Shown here: positions 45,623 to 55,187 of the stretch, piece after piece
How positions within the stretch are numbered: the stretch's first letter is position 1
Layout: every line of letters starts with the position of its first letter
Assembly: GCF_000812865.1 (NCBI RefSeq)
Contig: NZ_JSYL01000002.1
Location: 682,001 to 746,000 of the forward strand
Length of the DNA stretch: 64,000 nucleotides
Direction of reading: 5' to 3'
Origin: Kaistella jeonii
Lineage (GTDB): Bacteria > Bacteroidota > Bacteroidia > Flavobacteriales > Weeksellaceae
Position numbers and translations under genes: made by a program
The notes under the pieces: model-generated
Told to the model about the DNA's origin: nothing
The model's input: the letters and a program-made list of their open reading frames with translations, nothing else
The model's database searches: none

Positions 45623-46204
45623 TTATTTATTCAGAAATTCGTCGTTGAAAACTCTTCTGCTTACTGCTTCATAACTTTCGGTTTCTCCAAGCTCTACTAA
45701 GTCTTTACTCGTTGAAATTCTCATCGAATAATTAGCAAGATTTCCGGTTCTTTTACAAATTGCATGAACCTTGGTCACATATTCTGCAGTCGCCATTAAA
45801 TTAGGAATAGGCCCAAAAGGGCGACCCATAAAATCCATATCTAACCCTGCAATTACAACACGTATTCCACTGTTCGCCAATTTATTAGCAACTTCTACAA
45901 TGCTCTCATCGAAAAATTGTGCTTCATCAATTCCTACGACATCACAATTAGATCCTAATAGTAAAATTTCGTTCGGACTGTCAACGGGAGTGCTCCGAAT
46001 TTTGTTCTGATTGTGAGACACCACTTCTTCAGCAGCATAACGCACATCTAATTTTGGCTTAAAAATTTCCACATTTTGTCCTGCCATTTCTGCACGCCGA
46101 AGTCTCCGTATCAATTCTTCCGTTTTACCGGAAAACATTGAGCCGCAGATCACTTCCATCCAGCCGCTTTGTTTTGCGTGATTAATTGTATTTTCTAAAA
46201 ACAT
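45623..46204 (-). CDS. tdk: Thymidine kinase
   Basis: 193 residues, type II thymidine kinase. P-loop [19 protein letters not shown], the DEAQFFDE segment with the catalytic glutamate, and the substrate lasso near [18 protein letters not shown]. It phosphorylates thymidine in the salvage pathway, in the cytoplasm. First gene of the run tdk, murF-alr, patatin, ybeY. Confidence 0.95.
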   Translation of the reverse strand: MFLENTINHAKQSGWMEVICGSMFSGKTEELIRRLRRAEMAGQNVEIFKPKLDVRYAAEEVVSHNQNKIRSTPVDSPNEILLLGSNCDVVGIDEAQFFDESIVEVANKLANSGIRVVIAGLDMDFMGRPFGPIPNLMATAEYVTKVHAICKRTGNLANYSMRISTSKDLVELGETESYEAVSRRVFNDEFLNK

Positions 46205-46264
46205 TTGTTAAATTAGCCGTAATATTTAAAGCTCAAAAATAAGGAAATTTAATAAGACTTTATT

Positions 46265-47332
46265 ATGCAAAACCTTCAAGATCTACAAGAAAAAATTTTT
46301 TTTGAATCAAAGAATATTCTCGATACCCTTTCAAAAATTAATTCTAAAGAAGAACTACTCTCTAAGCAAGATCTATTTGCGGAAGTAGCCGACAGGATTG
46401 CCTTTCTAAGAATTTTAGAGAAAAATAAAGAGAGTTTTCAACAAACTGTTGAAGAATCTGACAATCAAGAAATTAACAACAATATTATTGAATCCGGTAA
46501 TGAAGATTATTTATCCGACTCACCTCTTTCCGAAGATGTGATTGAAGAGGAAGTTATTTTCACGAACGAAATTAACGAGATCGACAATTCTCCCGACCAT
46601 CCCGTTCATGAACTAAGACCCGAAATTGAAGACCCATTTATTGAGTATAACAATCCTGAATTATCTACGGAAGAAGATTCAGATTTTGAAGAGGTCAGTC
46701 ATGACTTAGAAGATTTTGTGGTCAACGGTAATTTTGCCTCTGATAAAGAAATTCCCTTAGTAGTCGAACAGGAAGAAGCAGACTATGCAGAACGTATTTC
46801 TCAGAAAGAAAAAGATTTTTTAGATTCTGAAGAAAGACGGAGAAAAATTGTAGAATTTGGCAAAGTGGAAACTCCTCATCCTGTGAGTACGGAAGCCTTT
46901 TCAGAAGAAAAAATAACAGATAGCAATCCTGAAAAGAAATTTAAACTTGCCAACATCAAAGGTTTGAAAGCAGTTCAAAATTTATTTGATGATGACCCGT
47001 TGGAAAATATCGAAGAAAATTCTCCCGAAATTACCACTAAAACAGTAGATCCCGGAAGTCTATTAAAATCGAACATTCCGACAGATTTTATGGAAGCTCC
47101 GAAAAAGCAACACGAATTTAAATTAGATTTTAACGATAAGATCGCATTTACGAAATTGCTTTTCAACGGAGATGAAACTGATTTAAAGAATACGATCGAC
47201 AGATTAAATTCTTACCAAAAGTTAGAAGATGCCCGACAATATTTGAGTGAAGTTTATTACCAAAAAGACTGGAGTAAAGCCGATGAATACGCTCAAAGAC
47301 TGTGGGATTTGGTTGAAAGTAAATTTTTATAG
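46265..47332 (+). CDS. Acidic protein of unknown function
   Basis: 355 residues, no signal peptide or membrane helix. The N-terminal 60 residues are helical (LQDLQEKIFFESKNILDTLS); residues about 65-260 are strongly acidic and probably disordered (EEDSDFEEVSHDLEDF); the C-terminal 70 residues form a conserved-looking helical block (DKIAFTKLLFNGDETDLKNT, then SEVYYQKDWSKADEYAQRLW). I do not recognise a family. It diverges from tdk and precedes the MurC-like ligase by 65 bases, so a role linked to the envelope is possible but unsupported. Confidence 0.78.
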   Translation: MQNLQDLQEKIFFESKNILDTLSKINSKEELLSKQDLFAEVADRIAFLRILEKNKESFQQTVEESDNQEINNNIIESGNEDYLSDSPLSEDVIEEEVIFTNEINEIDNSPDHPVHELRPEIEDPFIEYNNPELSTEEDSDFEEVSHDLEDFVVNGNFASDKEIPLVVEQEEADYAERISQKEKDFLDSEERRRKIVEFGKVETPHPVSTEAFSEEKITDSNPEKKFKLANIKGLKAVQNLFDDDPLENIEENSPEITTKTVDPGSLLKSNIPTDFMEAPKKQHEFKLDFNDKIAFTKLLFNGDETDLKNTIDRLNSYQKLEDARQYLSEVYYQKDWSKADEYAQRLWDLVESKFL

Positions 47333-47397
47333 TACCTTTTTTTCGTGATATTGATGAAACTTGTTTTTCATTAAAGGTCAGAATCAACAAATTTAAA

Positions 47398-48774
47398 ATG
47401 ACAAAAAGTATTTCAGATTTTCAAAATGTCTTTTTCATTGGAGTCGCAGGAGTTGGAATGAGCGCGATCGCCCAATATTTAAAAGGAATTGGTAAAGAAG
47501 TTTCAGGCAGCGACCGGTATTTTCATCCTAATGAATATAATAAAACCAAAGAGCAGTTAGAAGCAGAAGGGATTCACTGTTTTCTGCAGGACGGGAGCGG
47601 AATTAATGACAAAACGGATCTGATAGTAGTTTCTACAGCAATTGAAGACACCGTTTTTGAAGTTCAGAAAGCCAAAGAGCTCGGAATTCCAATCATTAGA
47701 AGGAGCGAACTTTTATCGATCATTGCTAAAAGCAAAAAGACAATTGCTGTTGCGGGAACTTCCGGAAAGTCCACAACTTCAGCAATGCTTTATCAAATCT
47801 TATTGGATGCGAAACTGGAGCCGAGTATTATTTCCGGAGCTGGTTTAACCAGCATTATTAAGCAGGGAAAAATCGGAAATGCAGCAGTCTTAAAAGGAGA
47901 TTGGCTAATCATTGAAGCTGATGAAAGCGACGGTTCCGTTGTTCAATATGAACCGGAAATCGGTTTGCTTTTAAACATTGATAAAGACCATCAGGAAATT
48001 GATGATTTGATCGATTTATTTACCATTTTTAAAAATAATACTAAAAGCTTATTTGTTGTAAATCAATCAAATACATTGGCGAAATCTTTGTCGGCAAACT
48101 CTAAAAATGATTTCGGATTTGAAGATAGAAATGCTGGATATTCTGCCGAAAATTTTGATCAAGATGGACTTTCCTTGACATTTGAAGTTTTGAATCAGAA
48201 ATTTCAAATGAACTCTTTAGGAAAACATTCGGTCGAAAATGCAACAGCAGCAATTGCAGTCGCACATCAAATTGGAATTGATCTAAAAACCTGCGCAGAA
48301 AGTTTAGCAACTTACGAAGGAATTTATCGCCGGCACCAGATCCTCGGACAGAAAAACGGCGTTTGGGTGATTGACGATTATGCTCATAATCCAGCGAAAT
48401 GCGCAGCTTCAATAAAAGCATGTCAACCTTTAGCAGAAAAAGTAATTGCCTGGTTTCAACCACATGGTTACAAACCGACGAGATTTCTGAAAGATGATTT
48501 TATTCAAGAAATTGCCGATTCATTAAGACCTCAAGATGAAATCTGGATGAGCGAAATTTTCTATGCAGGCGGCACTGCCGTAAAAGATATTTCAGCCAAC
48601 GATTTAATTGAAGGCATTAAAGCAAAAGGGAAAAATGCCCATTTCGTTGAAGATCGAAATAATTTGGTAGAAGTTTTAAAACCGGAATTAAAGGAAGGAA
48701 CGGTTTTGCTTTTAATGGGCGCAAGAGATCCGAGTTTGGAAACCTTTTGCAAAAACTTATATGAAAATCTATAA
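47398..48774 (+). CDS. MurC-like Mur ligase, substrate uncertain
   Basis: 458 residues. It has the MurC start FFIGVAGVGMSAIAQYLKG with GSDRYF, a P-loop GTSGKSTTSAML (MurC and Mpl usually read GTHGKTTT), the EADESDGS segment and the C-terminal DDYAHNP. MurC adds L-Ala to UDP-MurNAc; Mpl recycles murein tripeptide. The changed P-loop and the place outside a division/cell-wall cluster suggest a paralog rather than the housekeeping MurC, so no symbol is given. The rsmI ATG follows the stop directly. Confidence 0.8.
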   Translation: MTKSISDFQNVFFIGVAGVGMSAIAQYLKGIGKEVSGSDRYFHPNEYNKTKEQLEAEGIHCFLQDGSGINDKTDLIVVSTAIEDTVFEVQKAKELGIPIIRRSELLSIIAKSKKTIAVAGTSGKSTTSAMLYQILLDAKLEPSIISGAGLTSIIKQGKIGNAAVLKGDWLIIEADESDGSVVQYEPEIGLLLNIDKDHQEIDDLIDLFTIFKNNTKSLFVVNQSNTLAKSLSANSKNDFGFEDRNAGYSAENFDQDGLSLTFEVLNQKFQMNSLGKHSVENATAAIAVAHQIGIDLKTCAESLATYEGIYRRHQILGQKNGVWVIDDYAHNPAKCAASIKACQPLAEKVIAWFQPHGYKPTRFLKDDFIQEIADSLRPQDEIWMSEIFYAGGTAVKDISANDLIEGIKAKGKNAHFVEDRNNLVEVLKPELKEGTVLLLMGARDPSLETFCKNLYENL

Positions 48775-49509
48775 ATGAGCGGAATCCTATATTTTGTTCC
48801 GACACCCGTTGGAAACTTAGAAGACATGACTTTCAGAGCTGTAAAAATTCTGAAAGAAGTCGATTATATTTTATGTGAAGATACCCGGACTTCGGGTTTT
48901 CTTTTGAAACATTATGAGATATCTAAACCGTTGAAATCGTATCATTTACACAACGAACATCAGACTACGCAGAAAGTAATCGATGATTTGAAAAACGGAC
49001 AAACCATCGCAATTATAACCGATGCGGGAACTCCCGGAATTTCAGATCCCGGATATCTTTTATCAAAAGCAGTTTCAGATGAAAAATTAGAAATGCAGTG
49101 TTTACCTGGAGCAACAGCTTTTGTTCCGGCTTTGGTTGTTTCAGGATTGCCAAATAATGAATTTTTATTTGCCGGATTTTTACCGCAGAAAAAAGGCCGC
49201 CAAACCAAACTGAAACAGTTGGCGGAAGAGAAAAAAACAATCATCATTTACGAAAGTCCGCACAAGATCAACACGACATTAGAACAGATCAAAGAATTTT
49301 TCGGCGAGGAAACCAAAGTGAGTTTGAGCCGCGAAATATCCAAAAAATTTGAAGAAACTAAACGCGGAACAATCAATGAGTTAATTGACTTCTCCAGAAG
49401 CAAAACTTTAAAAGGAGAAATCGTATTAATCATCAATAATGTGGTGAGTAAAGAAGACGAAGAAGAAAAACCTTTGTCCAAAAACAAATACAAAAACTTA
49501 GAAAAATAA
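48775..49509 (+). CDS. rsmI: 16S rRNA (cytidine-1402-2'-O)-methyltransferase RsmI
   Basis: 244 residues. YFVPTPVGNLEDMTFRAVKIL and CEDTRTSGFLLKHYEI open the protein, and TDAGTPGISDPGYLL is the tetrapyrrole-methylase-fold signature. It methylates the ribose of C1402 in the 16S rRNA decoding centre. It starts at the base after the MurC-like stop and is followed 11 bases later by fabG. Confidence 0.95.
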   Translation: MSGILYFVPTPVGNLEDMTFRAVKILKEVDYILCEDTRTSGFLLKHYEISKPLKSYHLHNEHQTTQKVIDDLKNGQTIAIITDAGTPGISDPGYLLSKAVSDEKLEMQCLPGATAFVPALVVSGLPNNEFLFAGFLPQKKGRQTKLKQLAEEKKTIIIYESPHKINTTLEQIKEFFGEETKVSLSREISKKFEETKRGTINELIDFSRSKTLKGEIVLIINNVVSKEDEEEKPLSKNKYKNLEK

Positions 49510-49520
49510 ACGACAACGAT

Positions 49521-50264
49521 ATGGGATTATTAGAAGGAAAAGTTGCCCTCATTACCGGAGCGACACGCGGAATCGGAAAAGGAATTGCAGAAGTTTTTGC
49601 AAAAGAAGGCGCTCATGTTGCTTTCACCTACGCCGGTTCTGTCGATAAGGCGAAAGCTTTGGAGGAAGAATTAGGAAAAATAACAAAAGTAAAATCTTAC
49701 CAATCGGATGCTTCAGATTACGATGCTGCTCAACAATTGGCGGCAGATGTGATCGCTGATTTCGGTAAAATCGATATTTTGATCAATAATGCCGGAATTA
49801 CGCGTGATAATTTAATGCTCAGAATGTCCAAAGACGATTGGGACACGATCATCAAAGTGAATTTAGATTCTGTTTTTAATCTCACAAAAGCGGTGATCAA
49901 GCCGATGATGAAAGCGAGAGCAGGTTCAATCATCAATATGACTTCAGTTGTTGGTGTGAAAGGAAATGCGGGACAAGCAAATTATGCTGCGTCAAAAGCG
50001 GGCGTGATTGGTTTTTCAAAATCGATTGCGTTGGAGCTAGGTTCCAGAAATATCCGTTGCAACGCGATTGCTCCCGGATTTATCGAAACTGAAATGACGG
50101 CAGCTTTAGACGAAAAAACTGTGCAGGGTTGGAGAGATTCGATTCCTTTAAAACGTGGCGGTCAACCGGAAGATGTCGCAAATGCGTGTGTTTTCTTAGC
50201 AAGCGATATGTCAACTTATATCACAGGTCAGGTTTTGAATGTTGATGGCGGAATGTTGACCTAA
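49521..50264 (+). CDS. fabG: 3-oxoacyl-[acyl-carrier-protein] reductase
   Basis: 247 residues, an SDR enzyme. Cofactor loop GATRGIGKG, NNAGITRDNL (the typical FabG form), catalytic S142, Y155 and K159 (YAASKAG), and the end TGQVLNVDGGM. It performs the NADPH-dependent reduction step of fatty-acid elongation. It is probably the last gene of the plus-strand run from 46265 or 47398, followed by a repeat element and terminator. Confidence 0.94.
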   Translation: MGLLEGKVALITGATRGIGKGIAEVFAKEGAHVAFTYAGSVDKAKALEEELGKITKVKSYQSDASDYDAAQQLAADVIADFGKIDILINNAGITRDNLMLRMSKDDWDTIIKVNLDSVFNLTKAVIKPMMKARAGSIINMTSVVGVKGNAGQANYAASKAGVIGFSKSIALELGSRNIRCNAIAPGFIETEMTAALDEKTVQGWRDSIPLKRGGQPEDVANACVFLASDMSTYITGQVLNVDGGMLT

Positions 50265-50317
50265 TTCAAATTTTCTTTTTAGAAGCCCCAAGATTTTAGC
50301 ATATTTCGAAGATCAGA

Positions 50318-50386
50318 CCAGCTTTCCGCTCTATCTTTTCCTCGTCGTACCTCCTCAAAAAAGGATGCCGCTACAATCTGGGCTAA
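50318..50386 (+). repeat. Intergenic repeat element, copy C (after fabG)
   Basis: Third copy, in the opposite orientation to A and B. On its other strand the shared words are TTTAGCCCAGAT, AGCGG, ATCC, and AGAGCGGAAAGCTGG. Outer arms CCAG (50318-50321) and CTGG (50378-50381) pair, changed together relative to CCCG/CGGG of copy B. The inner stem pairs 50335-50339 with 50359-50363, with one bulged base and two more pairs. The fabG stop is 53 bases before the outer arm. Confidence 0.65.
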
Positions 50387-50403
50387 AATAAAAAATATTT
50401 CTT

Positions 50404-50445
50404 CTTACTAACAATTTGAGAAACCGGATTGTTAGTAAGTTTTTG
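50404..50445 (+). terminator. Intrinsic terminator after fabG and repeat C
   Basis: A perfect 12-bp stem CTTACTAACAAT (50404-50415) / ATTGTTAGTAAG (50428-50439), 12-base loop, then TTTTTG. It separates the fabG group from egtB. Confidence 0.85.
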
Positions 50446-50530
50446 TACTAATATTTTTAAATTAGTTGGTTAACTGACAATTCGGAATATTTTTTGTAGT
50501 TTAGTTCTACTATAATTATTTTTAATTATT

Positions 50531-51682
50531 ATGAGCGAACTATTTCAACTATTTAAAAACACAAGATCGCACTCATTTGCGCTCTGTAAACCTCTCGAAA
50601 TCGAGGACTACATTCCACAACCTGTGGATTTTGCAAGTCCACCGAAGTGGCATCTAAGTCACTCAACCTGGTTTTTCGAGGAGATGATTCTTAAAAACTT
50701 CGTTCCTGATTACCAAGTTTTCAATCCTCATTTTGCGTTTTTATTCAACAGTTATTACCAGACTTTAGGCGAAAGAGCCATCCGAACAGAACGTGGAACG
50801 ATTACCCGTCCAACGATTGCTGAAGTCTATGAATACCGCAATTACGTTGATGAACACATCGAAAACTTATTAAAAACAAACTCGACGCCGGAATTAGAAG
50901 AATTGATCATTCTAGGAATTAATCACGAGCAGCAACATCAGGAGCTTTTAATTACCGATCTTAAACATACTTTCTCCTACAATCCAATTTTCCCTGTTTA
51001 TAAAGAAGGTTTTAATTTAACTGCTCAAGAAAACGCAGACGAAGGTTGGTTAGAAATAAAAGAAGGAGTTTACGAAATCGGTTATGAAGGAACTGACTTT
51101 CATTTTGACAATGAAAAAGGCAGACACAAAGTATTTCTACACGATTTTCAAATTTCAAAATCTTTAGTAACCAACGGCGAATATATAGAATTTATGGAAG
51201 CTGGAGGTTACGACAATTTCAAACTCTGGCTCGATGAAGGTTGGAGTTGGGTGAATGATAATCAGATAAAATCACCTCTCTATTGGAAGAAAGTTGACGG
51301 GACTTGGCATTCCTATACTTTAGAAGGCCTAAAACCAGTTCAACCCAAGCATATTTTAACACATATTTCTTTTTACGAGGCCCAAGCTTTTGCTAATTGG
51401 AAAGGCATGAGATTACCGAGCGAATTCGAATGGGAAATTGCCTCCGACCAATTGGATTGGGGAAAACGCTGGGAATGGACCTATTCGGCTTATTTACCTT
51501 ATCCAAATTTCCACATTGCTGAAGGAGCCGTTGGCGAATACAACGGTAAATTCATGATCGGTCAAATGGTATTGCGCGGAAGTTCTACTGCAACTCCAAA
51601 AGGTCACGAAAGAAAAACATATCGAAATTTTTTTCAACCCAAATACAGGTGGCAAATCACCGGAATAAGATTAGCAAAATGA
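50531..51682 (+). CDS. egtB: Ergothioneine biosynthesis protein EgtB (sulfoxide synthase)
   Basis: 383 residues. An N-terminal DinB-type helical domain supplies the iron ligands: HLSHSTWFF (H44) and HEQQHQELL (H132, H136). A C-terminal formylglycine-generating-enzyme-like domain has KGMRLPSEFEWEIAS, WEWTYSAY and YRWQITGIRLAK. EgtB is a non-heme iron enzyme that joins a thiol (gamma-glutamylcysteine or cysteine) to trimethylhistidine as a sulfoxide. No egtA, egtC or egtE gene is nearby, so the sulfur donor could be free cysteine. It overlaps egtD by four bases. Confidence 0.92.
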   Translation: MSELFQLFKNTRSHSFALCKPLEIEDYIPQPVDFASPPKWHLSHSTWFFEEMILKNFVPDYQVFNPHFAFLFNSYYQTLGERAIRTERGTITRPTIAEVYEYRNYVDEHIENLLKTNSTPELEELIILGINHEQQHQELLITDLKHTFSYNPIFPVYKEGFNLTAQENADEGWLEIKEGVYEIGYEGTDFHFDNEKGRHKVFLHDFQISKSLVTNGEYIEFMEAGGYDNFKLWLDEGWSWVNDNQIKSPLYWKKVDGTWHSYTLEGLKPVQPKHILTHISFYEAQAFANWKGMRLPSEFEWEIASDQLDWGKRWEWTYSAYLPYPNFHIAEGAVGEYNGKFMIGQMVLRGSSTATPKGHERKTYRNFFQPKYRWQITGIRLAK

Positions 51683-52632
51683 CGAAAAACGACACTTTTT
51701 TAAAAGATATTGAAGCAGGATTGAGTCAAAATCCAAAATATATTTCTTCGCATTATTTTTACGACAAAGCTGGGGATGAACTTTTCCAGCAGATCATGGA
51801 AATGCCAGAATATTATCTGACCAATTCTGAACTGGAGATTTTTAGTCAGCAAAGTGAAGCCATTATAGAATCTTTCCAGATAAATCCGGATGAGGAATTT
51901 GAATTGATAGAGTTAGGAGCAGGCGATGGAAAGAAAACACTGCATCTGTTAAAAACTTTGCTCGAAAAAAGTTACCGCTTTAAATTTATTCCTGTTGATA
52001 TTTCTCACAACAGCCTTGCAGTGATTACGGAACGCATGGAAGATTTATTTCCGGATCTAGAAATTGATCCTCAACAAGGAGATTATTTTCAGGTTTTAGA
52101 TGAACTCTTTACTTCAGATAGACCAAAAGTAATTTTGTTCATCGGCTCCAATCTTGGTAATATGCAGGACGAAGTTGCAAGAAGTTTTCTTCATAAAATT
52201 GCGGATCATTTAAAACCCAATGAAAAGTTGCTTTTAGGAGTAGATCAAATTAAATCTAAAGATATTGTTCTTCCTGCATACAATGATGCAGCTGGAATAA
52301 CACGAGATTTTAACCTTAATTTATTGAAAAGGATCAATCGGGAATTAGGTGCAGATTTTGACTTAGAGAATTTCGAACATGATCCAGAATATACTGAAGA
52401 AGAAGGTATTGCAAAAAGTTTTTTGAAAAGCACTAAAAAGCAATCAGTTTATATTAAAGAACTCGGTAAATCTTTTGAGTTTGCTGAAAATGAACTGATT
52501 CATACAGAGATTTCCAGGAAGTACAATGATACAATTTTGCAAAATCTTATTGATGATTCAATGCTTGAAATCACCCATAAATTTCTGGATTCAAAAAAAT
52601 ATTTTGCAGATTACATTCTGACTAAAAAATGA
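51679..52632 (+). CDS. egtD: L-histidine N(alpha)-methyltransferase EgtD
   Basis: 317 residues from the ATG at 51679, which overlaps the egtB stop (ATGA); an earlier in-frame start at 51649 lies inside egtB and is unlikely. SSHYFYDKAGDELFQQIMEM and PEYYLTNSELEI are typical EgtD text, and IELGAGDGKKT is the SAM-binding motif. EgtD trimethylates histidine to hercynine, the substrate of EgtB. It overlaps the following racemase-family gene by four bases. Confidence 0.94.
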   Translation: MTKNDTFLKDIEAGLSQNPKYISSHYFYDKAGDELFQQIMEMPEYYLTNSELEIFSQQSEAIIESFQINPDEEFELIELGAGDGKKTLHLLKTLLEKSYRFKFIPVDISHNSLAVITERMEDLFPDLEIDPQQGDYFQVLDELFTSDRPKVILFIGSNLGNMQDEVARSFLHKIADHLKPNEKLLLGVDQIKSKDIVLPAYNDAAGITRDFNLNLLKRINRELGADFDLENFEHDPEYTEEEGIAKSFLKSTKKQSVYIKELGKSFEFAENELIHTEISRKYNDTILQNLIDDSMLEITHKFLDSKKYFADYILTKK

Positions 52633-53291
52633 TTAATGACTCCACTTTAAAGGGAGTTTTAGGTTTAGGTAATGCTTCAACCGAATACTACTTGAAGAGA
52701 ATCCACGAAAAATATAAGTTAAAAAACAAAGAATTTTCAACCTGCCCATTGCTTTTGTACCAAATTGATTTTCAGGAAATAAACCTTTATTTACCCGATC
52801 AATTTTCAGTCTTAATTCCTAAGCTGGAAAATTACTTTTCGAAGATTTTAGAGTTAGGTATTTCAAAACTATTAGTTCCAAATATTACCATTCATGAAAC
52901 TTTGGATCAGATGAAATTACCGTTTGATATTTTTCATCCCGTAAACCTCACCTTAGATTATTTAAAGAAAAATGAAATTTCAGAAGCAACGCTTTTGGGG
53001 ACTTTATATACCATGAACTCCGAATATTTAAAAGCTAAATTTCAGAAAGAAGGAATTTCTCTATTAAAACCCGCAGCATCCGACCAAAAATGGATTGATA
53101 ATTTTAGAAAGAAAATCTACAACGAAGAAGAATCTCCCTCAGAAATATTAGTTTTTCAAGATTTGATCAAGAAATATATCGTCGAAAGTAATGTTATCAT
53201 TGCTTGTACAGAACTTTCGCTTTTTGCTTTAAAAAACGATTCTTCCTGCATCGATATGGCTAATTTACAAATTGAAGAGTTTTTAAGATAA
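52629..53291 (+). CDS. Aspartate/glutamate racemase superfamily protein with one catalytic cysteine
   Basis: 220 residues. The start GVLGLGNASTEYYLKRI matches the racemase opening (GxxGGMGxxATxxYxxxI). The first catalytic site, normally CNTxH, reads VPNITIHE and has no cysteine; the second, IIACTELSLF, keeps its cysteine. A one-cysteine protein may be an isomerase, a lyase or inactive. The gene overlaps egtD by four bases, so it is expressed with the ergothioneine genes, but no role for a racemase there is established to my knowledge. Confidence 0.75.
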   Translation: MINDSTLKGVLGLGNASTEYYLKRIHEKYKLKNKEFSTCPLLLYQIDFQEINLYLPDQFSVLIPKLENYFSKILELGISKLLVPNITIHETLDQMKLPFDIFHPVNLTLDYLKKNEISEATLLGTLYTMNSEYLKAKFQKEGISLLKPAASDQKWIDNFRKKIYNEEESPSEILVFQDLIKKYIVESNVIIACTELSLFALKNDSSCIDMANLQIEEFLR

Positions 53292-53318
53292 ATAGATTAA
53301 TGAGATTTCCATAGTTCT

Positions 53319-54359
53319 TTAGCCGCCAAAAATCTGATTTTCCTGCTCAGAAACTCGAATAAAAGTGGTTCTTTTTGACAGTTCCCGCAATTGTGAAGCA
53401 CCGACGTAAGTACAGGTAGACCGAACGCCGCCCAAAATATCTTTCACCGTTTCAGCAACTGCACCTTTATACGAAACTTTCACCGTTTTCCCTTCAGAAG
53501 CACGATATTCTGCGATTCCTCCCGAATGTTTATCCATAGCAGTTTGAGAACTCATGCCATAAAAAAGACGGTATTTTTTTCCATTTTCTTCTACGATTTC
53601 ACCACCGCTTTCGTCATGTCCCGCGAACATTCCGCCTAACATAACGAAGTCTGCGCCTCCTCCGAAAGCTTTTGCCACATCACCGGGAATTTTGCAACCA
53701 CCATCAGAAATAATATGTCCGCCAAGTCCGTGAGCAGCATCTGCACATTCTATAATTGCAGAAAGCTGTGGATAACCAACACCTGTTTTAATTCTTGTTG
53801 TACAAACTGATCCGGGACCAATTCCTACTTTGATAACATCTGCTCCGGCTAAAATAAGTTCTTCAACCATCTCGCCTGATACTACGTTCCCTGCGATGAT
53901 CGTTTTGTCAGGAAAAATAGTTCGCATTTTTTTTACGAATCCCACGAAATGTTCAGAATACCCATTGGCAACATCAATACACAAAAAATTAATTTTTGGA
54001 TGTGCTTCAACTATTTTCTGAATTTTTTCTTCATCACTTTTTCCTATTCCAGTGCTTAACGCGATATAATCATAGATAGAATCAGGTTGCTGATTTAAAA
54101 ATGAACTCCACTCTTCTAAAGTGTAATGTTTATGAACCGCCGTAATAATTTTATATTTTGACAGCGCTTCAGCCATTTCAAAAGTTCCCACCGTATCCAT
54201 ATTTGCGGCGATAATTGGAACACCGCTCCATTTTTTCTGAGAATTGACAAAAGTGAAATTTCGTTCTAAACTTACTTGGGAACGAGATTTTAAAGTGGAT
54301 CGTTTTGGACGGATCATAACGTCTTTGAAACCTAATTTGAGTTCGTTTTCTATGCGCAT
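53319..54359 (-). CDS. guaC: GMP reductase
   Basis: 346 residues, IMPDH/GMPR barrel without CBS domains. The N-terminus [20 protein letters not shown] is typical of GMPR; the catalytic cysteine is C186 in [11 protein letters not shown], and [11 protein letters not shown] and [11 protein letters not shown] complete the pattern. It converts GMP to IMP with NADPH for purine balance. It lies 44 bases after surE and is probably co-transcribed with it. Confidence 0.95.
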   Translation of the reverse strand: MRIENELKLGFKDVMIRPKRSTLKSRSQVSLERNFTFVNSQKKWSGVPIIAANMDTVGTFEMAEALSKYKIITAVHKHYTLEEWSSFLNQQPDSIYDYIALSTGIGKSDEEKIQKIVEAHPKINFLCIDVANGYSEHFVGFVKKMRTIFPDKTIIAGNVVSGEMVEELILAGADVIKVGIGPGSVCTTRIKTGVGYPQLSAIIECADAAHGLGGHIISDGGCKIPGDVAKAFGGGADFVMLGGMFAGHDESGGEIVEENGKKYRLFYGMSSQTAMDKHSGGIAEYRASEGKTVKVSYKGAVAETVKDILGGVRSTCTYVGASQLRELSKRTTFIRVSEQENQIFGG

Positions 54360-54403
54360 CTTTTGAGAGTAAAATTTATTAAAATAAAATAGGAAGCTGA
54401 AAA

Positions 54404-55168
54404 TTATTCCATCATCTTCCGAAGGTTTTCCAGTTCTTCATGAGCAGTAAGATCAAATTTAACGGGAACAATAGAAATATAACCATTTGCCAAAGCAGTT
54501 TCATCAGCATCTTCACCCGAATCCATATTGTTGAAATAACCCGTTAACCAATAATATTTTTTACCGTGTGGATTGATTCTTTCATCGAAATTTTCTTCCC
54601 ATTTTGCTTTTGCTTGTCGGCAAACTTTTACGCCTTTAATTTCATCTTTCAGCAATTTTGGGATATTCACGTTGAGAACAATTCCCTTTGGTAAAGGATT
54701 TTCTAAAACTTTTTTTACGATATTCTGAATGTATTCTTTCGCCTGAGAAAAATCGGCATCCCAAGAAAAATCGAGTAATGAAAATCCAATTGCCTGCAAA
54801 CCTTCAACACCTGCTTCTACAGCAGCACTCATCGTGCCTGAATAAATAACATTAATGGATGAATTCGCACCGTGATTAATTCCAGAAACAACGAGATCTG
54901 GTTTTCTAGGCAAAATCTTATCTAAAGCAAATTTTACACAATCTACCGGAGTTCCGCTCAATGAATAATCTTTCTGCGGTCCTTCTAAACTAATTTCTTC
55001 GAAAGTTAAAGTTTGATTGATGGTAATTGCGTGACCTTTTCCAGATTGTGGTGAGTTCGGCGCTACTACGATAACTTCCCCAATTTCATTCATAAATTCT
55101 ACAAGATGTCTAATTCCAGGCGCTGTAATTCCGTCATCATTCGTTACTAAAATCAAAGGTTTTTGCAT
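54404..55168 (-). CDS. surE: 5'/3'-nucleotidase SurE
   Basis: 254 residues. [17 protein letters not shown] holds the metal-binding aspartates (D11, D12), SGTPVDCV and [19 protein letters not shown] complete the SurE active site. It is a metal-dependent phosphatase acting on nucleoside monophosphates in stationary-phase or stress conditions. Its promoter candidate is at 55188-55215, and guaC follows. Confidence 0.95.
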   Translation of the reverse strand: MQKPLILVTNDDGITAPGIRHLVEFMNEIGEVIVVAPNSPQSGKGHAITINQTLTFEEISLEGPQKDYSLSGTPVDCVKFALDKILPRKPDLVVSGINHGANSSINVIYSGTMSAAVEAGVEGLQAIGFSLLDFSWDADFSQAKEYIQNIVKKVLENPLPKGIVLNVNIPKLLKDEIKGVKVCRQAKAKWEENFDERINPHGKKYYWLTGYFNNMDSGEDADETALANGYISIVPVKFDLTAHEELENLRKMME

Positions 55169-55187
55169 ATAATTTCTAGGGTTTCCA

